Notes under the pieces: generated by a model | Databases searched by the model: none | Seen by the model: the letters and a program-made list of their open reading frames with translations, nothing else | What the model was told of the DNA's origin: nothing | Origin: Gammaproteobacteria bacterium | GTDB lineage: Bacteria > Pseudomonadota > Gammaproteobacteria > Ga0077554 > Ga007554 | DNA: 64,000 nucleotides | Assembly: GCA_040183005.1 (NCBI GenBank) | Contig: JAMPIW010000007.1 | Coordinates: 248,001 to 312,000 of the forward strand | Direction of reading: 5' to 3' | Program-made: the position numbers and the translations under genes | In this document: positions 56,580 to 64,000 of the stretch, piece after piece | Position numbering within the stretch: position 1 is the first letter of the stretch | Layout of the letters: every line of letters starts with the position of its first letter

Positions 56580-56616
56580 CCCACGGTTCCCGGTGCCGAC
56601 ATCCGGGAACCGTGGG
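56580..56616. terminator. 14-bp perfect hairpin after the BON lipoprotein gene
   Basis: Arms at 56580-56593 and 56603-56616 (CCCACGGTTCCCGG and its complement) enclose a 9-base loop. There is no T-run. It may end the FNR-controlled transcript or be a REP-type repeat. Confidence 0.55.
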
Positions 56617-56799
56617 TCGGCTACCGGCGTATGTGACCGCGCCTTAAGGCGATGCTCACTGACATTCGGTACTGGCAGAAGCCGCTAACACCAGAAATGC
56701 GGAAGATACTTTCACTCCGATGGGCTTACGCCGAAGATGTCGTTTATGGTCGTCTTGGAGTGATGGTCAGATAAGTCAGAATCAGAAGGAGTAACAAAA

Positions 56800-56949
56800 A
56801 TGCTCGAAACTATTGCAGTCATTTTAATTATCCTCTGGATACTTGGGTTGGTCTCCTCATACACAATGGGCGGACTCATTCACATTCTTTTGGTCATCGC
56901 GATCGTGGTGATTGTGATTCGCGTCATTCAAGGGCGAAGGGTCTTGTAG
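56800..56949 (+). CDS. Lmo0937-like small membrane protein
   Basis: A 49-residue protein (MLETIAVILIILWILGLVSS at the start; GGLIHILLVIAIVVIVIRVI later) that fits the Lmo0937 family of two-helix membrane proteins, often found near stress genes. AGAAGGAG lies ten bases before the ATG. Function unknown. It sits between two BON-domain lipoprotein genes. Confidence 0.8.
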   Translation: MLETIAVILIILWILGLVSSYTMGGLIHILLVIAIVVIVIRVIQGRRVL

Positions 56950-57128
56950 TGCCCGCTGAGATACGCTTGGGCAGTGGCCGGAGTGGTGCGGCGGATTACT
57001 CGATCTCAGGGCTGCGTGCAGCTCTGCATTTAATCGGTTGATCAATTGGGCCTTGTGACGGGTGCGTTTTGTGATGTTCCTCGTCATCGGGTCCTTAAAC
57101 CATATATAGAACGGAAGGATTGCTGCGA

Positions 57129-57539
57129 ATGGATGTTTCAAAAAGATTTCTATTAGCAGAGGCCTCGATGATTCTCGCTGTTGGGCTTGCCGCATGCGAC
57201 AAACAACATCCGGCAGAAACGGCGGGCAAGTCAATAGACCAAGCGGCCGAGAAGGTCGGCGATAAGATGGACGAGGCATCAAAGAAGCTTGGCGAGCAAA
57301 GCGATAAGGCCGGTGAGGCCCTCGATGATGCCGCGATCACCGCTAAAGTCAAAGCAGCCATTCTTGCGGAGCCTGGTCTCAGGGTTCTGCAGATCAATAT
57401 TGACACCACGAAAGGCGTGACGACACTGAGCGGATCGATTGACTCGCAGCAAAGCAGTGATAGGGCCAAAGAAATAGCTGGCGCTGTGGCTGGAGTAAAA
57501 GGAGTAGAAAACCAGCTGGTGGTGAACTCAACCAAGTAA
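57129..57539 (+). CDS. BON-domain lipoprotein with Lys/Glu-rich helical linker
   Basis: A 136-residue lipoprotein. The signal peptide ends in GLAAC. A charged helical region (SIDQAAEKVGDKMDEASKKL) precedes one BON domain (DDAAITAKVKAAILAEPGLR, VTTLSGSIDSQQSSDRA). It is a probable envelope-stress protein. Start 57129 has GGAAGGA nearby; a TTG at 57120 would add three residues. It belongs with the coiled-coil gene that follows 35 bp downstream. Confidence 0.85.
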   Translation: MDVSKRFLLAEASMILAVGLAACDKQHPAETAGKSIDQAAEKVGDKMDEASKKLGEQSDKAGEALDDAAITAKVKAAILAEPGLRVLQINIDTTKGVTTLSGSIDSQQSSDRAKEIAGAVAGVKGVENQLVVNSTK

Positions 57540-57574
57540 GGACGAATTGTAACGCGCCCCTTAAGGAGTAACTC

Positions 57575-57862
57575 ATGGAAACGAAAGATGCATATAAGCA
57601 AAAGCTGGAGGCGCAACTGAAAGAATGGAGCGCTCAAATTAACCTGTTCGCTGCAAAGGTGGAAAATGCAGGGGCGGACGTGAAGCTCAAGTATGCTCAG
57701 GAACTCGATGTATTACACGCCAAACAGCGTGAGGCCGCCAAAAAGATCAAAGAGTTGGAGGATGCAAGTGGCGATGCCTGGGAAAAGGTCAAAGTGACCG
57801 CGGATAAGGTCTGGGATGACCTAAGGGCCGGCATAGCTCAAGCCATTTCCAAATTCAAGTGA
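57575..57862 (+). CDS. Small coiled-coil stress protein (sll1863-like)
   Basis: A 95-residue, highly charged, all-helical protein without a signal peptide (KQKLEAQLKEWSAQINLFAA, then KQREAAKKIKELEDASGDAW). It resembles the sll1863-type stress response proteins. AAGGAG precedes the ATG. Probably cotranscribed with the BON lipoprotein before it. Confidence 0.75.
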   Translation: METKDAYKQKLEAQLKEWSAQINLFAAKVENAGADVKLKYAQELDVLHAKQREAAKKIKELEDASGDAWEKVKVTADKVWDDLRAGIAQAISKFK

Positions 57863-57978
57863 AGCGGATGTAGAGGGGCAGGTTTGAATTGTTGATTATT
57901 TCACTGGCCTCTAGACTGATTTATGCCTTACAAGGGGATGGGTTGGAGTTTTGATGGTTTCATGGGGAGGGACAATTG

Positions 57979-59145
57979 ATGGGTCAATCTGCTGAAGCTG
58001 CATTGGTGACGCGATATGACAGAATATTTCGTCTGATTCAGAAGCGGTTAGCCGATCAGGTCAAAACCCCATTTGAGATTCGGTTGTGGGGAGATCGTAT
58101 CTATCGCTTTGGGAAGGGGGAGCCCGCTGTTAAGGTGCTCGTCAAGGATCGCGACGGATTGGTTGCACTTGGCGGATTGGATGAGCTGAGGATTTGTGAG
58201 GCATACATGGCCGGTAGCCTGGACGTAGCAGGGGATATGCTAGGGTTCGTCAGCCTCCGAGGAGTGTTGAGCGACCGCCATCCACTGCACACACTGTGGC
58301 GTCGGATTACGCCGTTGTTCGTCGGGCGGGTGGAGACCGACCGGCAGGCTATCGCCAGTCATTATGATTTCAGCAACGAGTTTTATCTGACATTCATGGA
58401 CGCGACGCGCTGCTATTCGCAAGCAGTATTTGAGCGCGATGACGAAACGCTGGAAACGGCGCAGCGCCGCAAGCTGGATTTTGCCATCGACTCGTGCCGG
58501 CTGCAGCCGGGCGATCGCGTCCTGGATGTCGGTGGCGGCTGGGGTAGCTTTATGGAGCATGCCGGACGGCGCGGCATACAGGTCACCTCACTGACTATTT
58601 CCCGCCACTCAGAGGAGTTTTTGATAGACCTGGTAAAGCGGCTCCAACTCCCCTGTCACGTGCTGAACCAGGACTTTTTGGAGTACACCTCGCCTGAGCC
58701 TTTTGATGCGATTGTGATTCTGGGGGTGATGGAACACCTTCCCGATTATCCGGCCGTGCTGCGGCAGTTTCAACGCTTGCTGAAACCGGGTGGACGTGTG
58801 TACCTCGACGCCAGCGCCTTCCGGGAAAAATATTCCAAACCCACCTTCGTCTCCCGCTATATCTTTCCGGGGGACCATTCCTACTTCTGTCTGCACGAGT
58901 TCCTGAACGCAGTGGCTAAAACACCGCTGGAGGTGTTGACGGTTCACAACGATCGCCACAGCTACTTCCTCACCTGCAAGGCTTGGGCCGAGAATCTGGA
59001 ATTAGCCCGGGACGAGATTGTCAGCCGCTGGGGCGAGATGCTCTACCGCCGCTTTCGGCTCTATCTTTGGGGCTCAGCTTACGCCTTTCTCAGCCGCGGG
59101 ATGGATGCGTACCGTGTGGTTCTGGAACGGCCCCAGGATGCTTGA
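57979..59145 (+). CDS. Cyclopropane-fatty-acyl-phospholipid synthase family methyltransferase
   Basis: A 388-residue SAM-dependent enzyme. The N-terminal lipid-binding part is followed by AIASHYDFSNEFYLTFMDAT, CYSQAVFERDDETLETAQRR, the SAM motif VLDVGGGWGSFMEHAGRRG and GVMEHLPDYPAVLRQFQRLL. The fold and HYDxSNxFY motif are those of CFA synthases. It is divergent from E. coli Cfa: the Cys of YSCAYW is Gln here, and the SAM loop lacks Cys. It likely modifies unsaturated membrane lipids under stress; the exact product is uncertain. Start 57979 has GGGGAGGG upstream. Confidence 0.85.
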   Translation: MGQSAEAALVTRYDRIFRLIQKRLADQVKTPFEIRLWGDRIYRFGKGEPAVKVLVKDRDGLVALGGLDELRICEAYMAGSLDVAGDMLGFVSLRGVLSDRHPLHTLWRRITPLFVGRVETDRQAIASHYDFSNEFYLTFMDATRCYSQAVFERDDETLETAQRRKLDFAIDSCRLQPGDRVLDVGGGWGSFMEHAGRRGIQVTSLTISRHSEEFLIDLVKRLQLPCHVLNQDFLEYTSPEPFDAIVILGVMEHLPDYPAVLRQFQRLLKPGGRVYLDASAFREKYSKPTFVSRYIFPGDHSYFCLHEFLNAVAKTPLEVLTVHNDRHSYFLTCKAWAENLELARDEIVSRWGEMLYRRFRLYLWGSAYAFLSRGMDAYRVVLERPQDA

Positions 59146-59195
59146 GCGATCAGCCTTGGATTATTAGCTCAACATGGAGCGTCCTAGGAGGCGCT

Positions 59196-60968
59196 ATGGC
59201 GGCATTTCTGCAATCATTGCTGAAAATTCAGGTTCAAGCGTTAATCCTGGTTGTAACTGCTATATGGCTAGCCGTCTTACCATTCCCTGCTGCAGACGCT
59301 TTGCAGTCTGACATTCCATACATGCAGCACATGCAGTTACGGCCCCTTGCTAATAATAATTTGATAGTGGAGCAGATGTTGTCCTCGGTTGTGAATGGTC
59401 TATTTGCAATTGTGGGTAAAGAAGCCCAGGCGGCGGATGGGGTGAGCGGCCAAGAAGGGTCCGCAGATGAGCAAGAGATTGTTGAGTTGATCGACCGAGC
59501 AGCGAGCGATCACGCTGCCTATAACATATTGATGGCGAAAATTTCTTATAACCCTCGAGTGAAAGAGAAAATTTCTTATCTTCGTCCTGATGAATATAAA
59601 AAGAAAAAGGCAGTCTGGCAGCTTGCTTTTCTTGCTTCTTACAACAATAACACTGCATTGAGCGCGTTGATCGGATTGGCCAATGATGATGGAAATGATC
59701 GCGCGATAGCCGTGTTAAGGAGGGTGGGGGAAGATAAAGTCTTGCTACTTCGGCAGGGTTATTTGGCTAATCACAACGAGAAGGAATTGCAGGCAAGATT
59801 TAGGGATAACAGCTTTAAGAATAACCCGTATTTTTTATATGTTTCTTTCCTCTCCAGAGAGAACTTCACGGCTTTAGCAAAGATAATTTTTGTGGAGCTG
59901 GAAAAACAGGCCAGCGGTCAAAATAAAGATTTGAATACCTTATTGCATGACTTAGACCCCAGGGGGCTCTTTTATAAAGATTTCATCCTTCAATCAGCCC
60001 ACTTTAGTATGTTGGAATATGTTGTGACAACATCTCGTTCGTTGTATGAGGTCATGGATCTTTTGTTTAAGGACTTGTCTCCTAAAGAAGTCAACACCTT
60101 TGCTCTGAGATTAGCTTTGTTTGTCGAAGATATTCTTCGCAGAAAGGAATTCCAGTATCAGAAGGAATTTCAGGAGTATCTGATGAAATTGCACGACGAA
60201 GCTACGGGGAGTAACAAGAGGCTTCTTGCTGCACTTGTAGTTGTCTACGAAGATCAACTGACATACCTGAATGCCCTGCAATTCGAAAATATTTCGAAGT
60301 TCAAGAAGGAGATTGGGTCTGATGTTGAAGAGAATATATCGCTGGAAGAGATGCTTGATCGGCCGTTGATAGTGCATATTGTTTTTGCCGATAGAGATGC
60401 CGAGCGAGACCATTATCAAGCAGCGCTAGGTTTTTTTAAATCGCATGGTTACACGTTCTTTTTAAATGACGAAGACAAGGTCATGCTTAAAAAAGGCAAG
60501 ATATTGCTTTCCTTAATAAAGGGCGATCCGGAAAGAAGAAAAGGATATGATATTAATGAACATTTGAGTGGCATAGATATTGTGGTGTCGCGAAGTCATA
60601 GCGGTCAAGAAAGCAGGGTGTTCAGGGGGCAATCTGCCCCGATCAACAAAAAAATGATCTTCCTTATCTCCTCTTGCAGGAGCGCCACAGATATACCGAG
60701 ATATAATGAGAGTTATCCGGGGGCGTATATAATTGGCGCAAACTCAACGGCGACCGGAGATGCGACTAATTGGATTACCTATTATTTACTGGAAGGTATA
60801 ACGAGCGGGATAGCTGATTTTCGGGATCTGGAAGCATATTTGAAAACAAATATAGAAAAGGCAGCGCCCAATCTACAGAGCGAGACAAACAGCTATGTTT
60901 TTCCAGCGGATGATTCTCAGATAGTGCAAAAAATCGTTCTGAAATATGGGAATGAATCTAAAAATTAA
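59196..60968 (+). CDS. Unknown exported protein with caspase-like (clan CD) C-terminal domain
   Basis: A 590-residue protein. Residues about 12-32 (VQALILVVTAIWLAVLPF) are a signal peptide or membrane anchor. A long helical, Lys/Glu-rich region follows to about 400 with repeat-like YNNNTALSALIGLAND segments. The last 190 residues look like a clan CD peptidase fold: a first strand LIVHIVFADRDAERDHYQAA, a strand ending in His468 (IDIVVSRSHSGQESRV), and a strand ending in Cys494 (KMIFLISSCRSATDIPRY), then PGAYIIGANSTATGDATN. The His and Cys spacing matches caspase and CHAT domains. The ATG at 59196 has AGGAGG upstream. The gene is clearly more AT-rich than its neighbours, suggesting transfer. 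Confidence 0.7.
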   Translation: MAAFLQSLLKIQVQALILVVTAIWLAVLPFPAADALQSDIPYMQHMQLRPLANNNLIVEQMLSSVVNGLFAIVGKEAQAADGVSGQEGSADEQEIVELIDRAASDHAAYNILMAKISYNPRVKEKISYLRPDEYKKKKAVWQLAFLASYNNNTALSALIGLANDDGNDRAIAVLRRVGEDKVLLLRQGYLANHNEKELQARFRDNSFKNNPYFLYVSFLSRENFTALAKIIFVELEKQASGQNKDLNTLLHDLDPRGLFYKDFILQSAHFSMLEYVVTTSRSLYEVMDLLFKDLSPKEVNTFALRLALFVEDILRRKEFQYQKEFQEYLMKLHDEATGSNKRLLAALVVVYEDQLTYLNALQFENISKFKKEIGSDVEENISLEEMLDRPLIVHIVFADRDAERDHYQAALGFFKSHGYTFFLNDEDKVMLKKGKILLSLIKGDPERRKGYDINEHLSGIDIVVSRSHSGQESRVFRGQSAPINKKMIFLISSCRSATDIPRYNESYPGAYIIGANSTATGDATNWITYYLLEGITSGIADFRDLEAYLKTNIEKAAPNLQSETNSYVFPADDSQIVQKIVLKYGNESKN

Positions 60969-60992
60969 TTCTGTTCGGGGGGCTTGGATATA

Positions 60993-61027
60993 CCCCAAGG
61001 GCAGGTATTACGCCCTTCATGGGTGCT
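60993..61027. repeat. Dispersed GGGC-hairpin repeat, third copy
   Basis: Identical in its core to the copies at 27367-27401 and 28172-28206 (CCCCAAGGGCAGGTATTACG, then CCCTT, one variable base, ATGGGTGCT). Here it is not embedded in a recognisable MITE-like copy. AAGGGC and GCCCTT can pair around a 9-base loop. Confidence 0.8.
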
Positions 61028-61231
61028 TCACTCCCCCAAAAGGCTTTGCAAAAAATAGTGACACTATCGGTGTTCACGTTTCGCTTTAACCGCCGCCGCT
61101 CAAGTTCCCGCGGATTACCCTTTCACCGCCTCGTCCAGCAGGCCGTTTTCGTTGGGCCGGCACCCTACAGTTCCATTATTCACGGAAAACCCCTGTTACT
61201 TGGCTGAAGGAGATACCCATTTTATCGAATA

Positions 61232-61264
61232 TGTAAGCTATCTGTAAGTTTTACTGCTTATAAT
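61232..61264 (+). promoter_or_regulatory. Putative SARP-type operator and promoter of the right-end regulator
   Basis: TGTAAG occurs at 61232-61237 and 61243-61248, exactly 11 bp apart. A perfect TATAAT follows at 61259-61264, ten bases after the second repeat, so the repeats take the place of a -35 box. SARP activators are known to bind such 11-bp-spaced repeats next to the -10. Self-regulation of the downstream regulator is the simplest reading. Confidence 0.55.
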
Positions 61265-61300
61265 GATTGCTTGGATTAGTCAAAAGGGACGGACTACATC

Positions 61301-64000
61301 ATGCCCATACTTGCTCATTCGGCCTCCGCGCAGCCATTTTCGCCTGCTAAAACCGCCTTGCCTCAAGGGGTGAACATATGTCCTCGCGAGCGGCTCTTTC
61401 AATTGCTCGATGACAGTCGACAGCACCCTATTATCTGGGTTTCCGGCCCGCCAGGCTCGGGCAAGACCGCCCTGTTATCCAGCTATCAGCAAGCGCGTGG
61501 TCTGCGTGTTCTGTGGTACCAGGTTGATAGCCGGGATAAAGATCCTGCCAATTTCTTTTACTATCTGGGCCTGGCCGCACAATATAAAAATATTGCTCTT
61601 CCGCACAAAACCAGTCTGCCGCTGTTCACAGCGGAATACCTGGCTGACCTTCCCGCGTTTACCAAAAGATATTTCAGCGAACTGTACCGCTGCCTCGATG
61701 CGCCATTTGTTCTGGTGCTGGATGACTGTCATGAAATAGACGAGAGATCCGATCTTTACCAAATCGTACAGCACAGCCTCTCGGAGTTGCCGGTAGGTGC
61801 ATCGGTGATTTTGACGAGCCGTGGCGCTCCGCCCCCGGCTTTCGCCCGTTTGCGCCTTAATCGAAGAATGAAAGTTATTGATGCCGATGAGCTCAATTTA
61901 ACTTTCGATGAAGTCCGCGATATTGCCGCGATGTATGGTGCTGATGAGGTCGATGAGGCCGCGTTGCGGCGTCTTCATGACAAGACACGGGGATGGACGG
62001 CAGGCCTGGTGTTGATGTTGGAACATGCCAAAGCACGCACCGTGTTGCCCCTTGCGGTAGACAAGGATACGCTTCAGATTATTTCCGATTACTTCGCGGA
62101 TGAAATTTTTCTGAAAGCAGACGCAGAGATGCAAGAGTTTCTATTGATGAGTGCGTGCTTTCAGGATATGACGGAAGACATGGTGGTGCAGCTCACTGGA
62201 AGGCCCGATGCCGGTGACATTCTTTCCGAGTTTAGCCGCAAACATTACTTCACCGAGAAATTCAGCGGCACCGAAACCTTATATCAATATCACGGTTTGT
62301 TTCGTGGATTCCTGTTGTCGCAGGCCAGAGCGTTCTTCTCCGCCGAGCGTTTGTTTGAGATTCAGCGCAGCGCAGCGCAGATTCTGGAGCGCGCGGGTCA
62401 GATAGACGAGGCTATCATGCTGTACATCACACGGGCGGATTGGGAAGCAGCCGCGACAGTGATGTTGAAGCACGCGGCTACCCTGACTGCCCAAGGGCGC
62501 TGTCAAACCCTTGAAGGCTGGATTCGCGCATTGCCTAGCAGTGTTATCGAACATACGGCGTGGCTGTTGTACTGGTTGGGTGTGTGCCGACTACCTTTTT
62601 CCACAGAAGAGGCGCGAGGGCATCATGAAAAGGCCTATGCACTTTTCAAGGCAGAAAATAACGCCGTGGGTCAATATCTGGCGTGGGCTGGCGTGGTGGA
62701 CACGTATCGCTATGAATGGGGAAATTTCACGCCACTGAACAAATGGATTGCTGAACTGAACATCCTGCTTGAAAGGAACCCTGGCTTCCCATCGCTTGAT
62801 ATCGAGATTCGCGTGCTGTCGAGCATGTTCGGAACCTTGATCTATAACTGCCCTCAACATCACCTGCTGCCCGTGTGGGAAGAGCGGCTCAAGACGCTCA
62901 TGGAAAGTTGCGCTGACAGAAATCAGCGGCTTATCATGGGTATCAACCTTCTGCCCTATTATTTCTGGATAGGCAATTTTGCCAAAGCGTGGATGATCTT
63001 CCGCTCATTGGAAAAAGAGGTTCGCGCGCCCGATGTACCCCCGCTAATACAAATTACCTGGCTGCTCCAGGAAGGCTTTTACAATTGGCTGGCGGGCTCC
63101 ACGGAGGCCTGCTGCAATGCAGTCGAGGAAGGATGGAGGGTCGCCATACAAACTGGCGTTCATGTCAGGGATTATCTGGTACTTGCCCAAGGAGCGGCGG
63201 GCGCACTAGTGGCGGGTAATTTACCATTGGCCGAGGAGTATCTACAACGCATGGCGCCGGTATTGAACGCTACCCGTATGCTGGATGTTGGCTACTATCA
63301 TTATCAGGCGGCCTGGCTGGCCTTGTTGAAGGGCAATCTGCCTCATGCGGTAGAGCACGCCGAAACATCTGTGCGCCTGGCGACGACGGCGGGTACGCCT
63401 TTTCCTTTGGCGCTGTGCTTGATAGGCCTGGCGCAAATCCTTTTCGAGCGCGGGCAAAACCGTCAGGCGCTAGTACATCTTGCTCATGGTCGACGCATTG
63501 GCCGCAGCATGCGTAGCGATCTTATCGAATACCACGCCTTGGCGCGTCTGTCGCTATACGCGCTGGATCAAGGAAAGCGGACAGCAGGTGTTTCCTTGCT
63601 GCGCCGGGTATGTGCCCTGAACAAGAAAATGGGTAACGTCAGCCTGCCTTACTGGAAGCCCTCCGATATCTCCAGGCTGTGTGCTTACGCCCTGGATGCA
63701 GAGATTGAAGTAGATCACGTCAAGGCCTACATCAGGCAGCGTTGTTTAGGCGTGGCGGATGATGTTGAGCTATTTTCCGATCAATGGCCCTGGCCTTTGA
63801 AAATTTACTCGCTGGGTCGTTTTCAGGTACTCAGGCAGGGTGAGCCGATTCTCTTCAGCGCCAAGGGGCAGCGCAAGCCGGTAGAGTTGCTGAAGGCGTT
63901 GCTGGCCTTTGGTGGGCGGGATGTCAGCGTCGAGCAGCTTGCCGAAGCGCTATGGCCAGAGGCCGAGGGTGACATAGCACGGCAGGCCTTCGATACCACA
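61301..64000 (+). CDS. MalT-like ATPase-TPR regulator with C-terminal SARP (winged helix/BTAD) domain, cut by the window edge
   Basis: The reading frame is open for 900 codons to the end of the window. Walker A is GPPGSGKTAL at about residues 49-58 and the Walker B-like strand is FVLVLDDCHEI; this is the STAND-type ATPase of MalT-like regulators. A long helical TPR-like region follows (about 330-800, e.g. AVEHAETSVRLATTAG). From about 828 an OmpR-like winged helix begins (WPWPLKIYSLGRFQVLRQGE), the start of a SARP/BTAD module. The decayed paralogue at 2085-3792 shows how it should continue. It probably senses a small ligand with the ATPase/TPR part. The ATG at 61301 follows GGGACGGA. Confidence 0.88.
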   Translation, partial: MPILAHSASAQPFSPAKTALPQGVNICPRERLFQLLDDSRQHPIIWVSGPPGSGKTALLSSYQQARGLRVLWYQVDSRDKDPANFFYYLGLAAQYKNIALPHKTSLPLFTAEYLADLPAFTKRYFSELYRCLDAPFVLVLDDCHEIDERSDLYQIVQHSLSELPVGASVILTSRGAPPPAFARLRLNRRMKVIDADELNLTFDEVRDIAAMYGADEVDEAALRRLHDKTRGWTAGLVLMLEHAKARTVLPLAVDKDTLQIISDYFADEIFLKADAEMQEFLLMSACFQDMTEDMVVQLTGRPDAGDILSEFSRKHYFTEKFSGTETLYQYHGLFRGFLLSQARAFFSAERLFEIQRSAAQILERAGQIDEAIMLYITRADWEAAATVMLKHAATLTAQGRCQTLEGWIRALPSSVIEHTAWLLYWLGVCRLPFSTEEARGHHEKAYALFKAENNAVGQYLAWAGVVDTYRYEWGNFTPLNKWIAELNILLERNPGFPSLDIEIRVLSSMFGTLIYNCPQHHLLPVWEERLKTLMESCADRNQRLIMGINLLPYYFWIGNFAKAWMIFRSLEKEVRAPDVPPLIQITWLLQEGFYNWLAGSTEACCNAVEEGWRVAIQTGVHVRDYLVLAQGAAGALVAGNLPLAEEYLQRMAPVLNATRMLDVGYYHYQAAWLALLKGNLPHAVEHAETSVRLATTAGTPFPLALCLIGLAQILFERGQNRQALVHLAHGRRIGRSMRSDLIEYHALARLSLYALDQGKRTAGVSLLRRVCALNKKMGNVSLPYWKPSDISRLCAYALDAEIEVDHVKAYIRQRCLGVADDVELFSDQWPWPLKIYSLGRFQVLRQGEPILFSAKGQRKPVELLKALLAFGGRDVSVEQLAEALWPEAEGDIARQAFDTT

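Larger units (their letters stand above)
60969..61300. other. Intergenic region with dispersed repeat and a possible C-terminal coding fossil
   Basis: At 60993-61027 the region holds the third copy of the repeat beginning CCCCAAGGGCAGGTATTACG seen at 27367 and 28172. Between about 61087 and 61233 one frame reads KFPRITLSPPRPAGRFRWAG and LQFHYSRKTPVTWLKEIP before a stop, which looks like the end of some lost gene; I could not identify it. The promoter of the right-end regulator follows. Confidence 0.5.

Noticed and set aside
61087-61233. Possible C-terminal fossil of an unknown gene
   Set aside because: The frame reads protein-like (FPRITLSPPRPAGRFRWAG) but has no start and I could not name a family, so it is only mentioned in the spacer entry.

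Overview
The window reads as a chromosomal segment of a gammaproteobacterium. The smc-zipA pair points to that class, because ZipA is a gammaproteobacterial division protein. The ilvI-ilvH-ilvC-pssA-leuA run, rsmJ, rimI/tsaB and the parE/parC pair agree with it. I cannot name the genus. The arsenosugar genes, NhaD antiporter and globin-coupled sensor would suit an environmental, possibly sulfur-oxidising (Chromatiales-like) lineage, but that is inference.

Layout. 0-3.8 kb: a cut-off FG-GAP lipoprotein, an unknown membrane-anchored protein, a tiny secreted protein, and a decayed ATPase-TPR-SARP regulator. 3.8-8.4 kb: an EAL response regulator, FliK/FlhB-like proteins and a pentapeptide protein. 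8.4-15.2 kb: topoisomerase IV (parE, parC) and a frameshifted globin-coupled GGDEF-EAL sensor. 15.5-20.5 kb: NhaD, an AddB-like nuclease and an MscS channel. 20.6-24.9 kb: smc and zipA. 24.9-31.4 kb: an arsenosugar operon (arsS and two glycosyltransferases), a YbaK-type deacylase, a TVP38-flavoprotein fusion and a dienelactone-hydrolase-like protein. 31.5-37.6 kb: branched-chain amino acid genes with pssA and leuA. 37.6-40 kb: uracil-DNA glycosylase, rimI, tsaB and a DUF6316-like gene. 40-47 kb: glycogen/maltodextrin genes (glgB divergent from glgC-GH57-malQ). 47-54.8 kb: YqjD/YqjE-like envelope genes, tRNA-Ser, argC, two secreted RTX-repeat proteins, MITE and IS110 debris, hinT, an OmpV-like porin and rsmJ. 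54.8-61 kb: a radical SAM protein, an FNR-type promoter leading into small envelope-stress genes (BON lipoproteins, Lmo0937-like), a CFA-synthase-like methyltransferase and a caspase-like secreted protein. 61.3 kb to the end: an apparently intact ATPase-TPR-SARP regulator running off the edge.

The most notable signals fall into four groups. (1) Heptamer-like direct repeats with 11-bp period lie at the promoter of the intact SARP-type regulator and again beside its decayed paralogue, facing a tiny secreted protein. This is the classic SARP operator geometry. (2) A 590-residue AT-rich protein carries a putative clan CD (caspase/CHAT-like) His/Cys dyad. (3) A family of palindromic mobile repeats is present; one full copy supplies the stop codon of glgB, and another supplies the last codons and stop of tsaB. 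A separate palindrome is read in frame inside a uracil-DNA glycosylase. (4) A textbook class II FNR promoter leads straight to a 33-codon ORF with a perfect Shine-Dalgarno sequence. All assignments are by eye; no database search was run.
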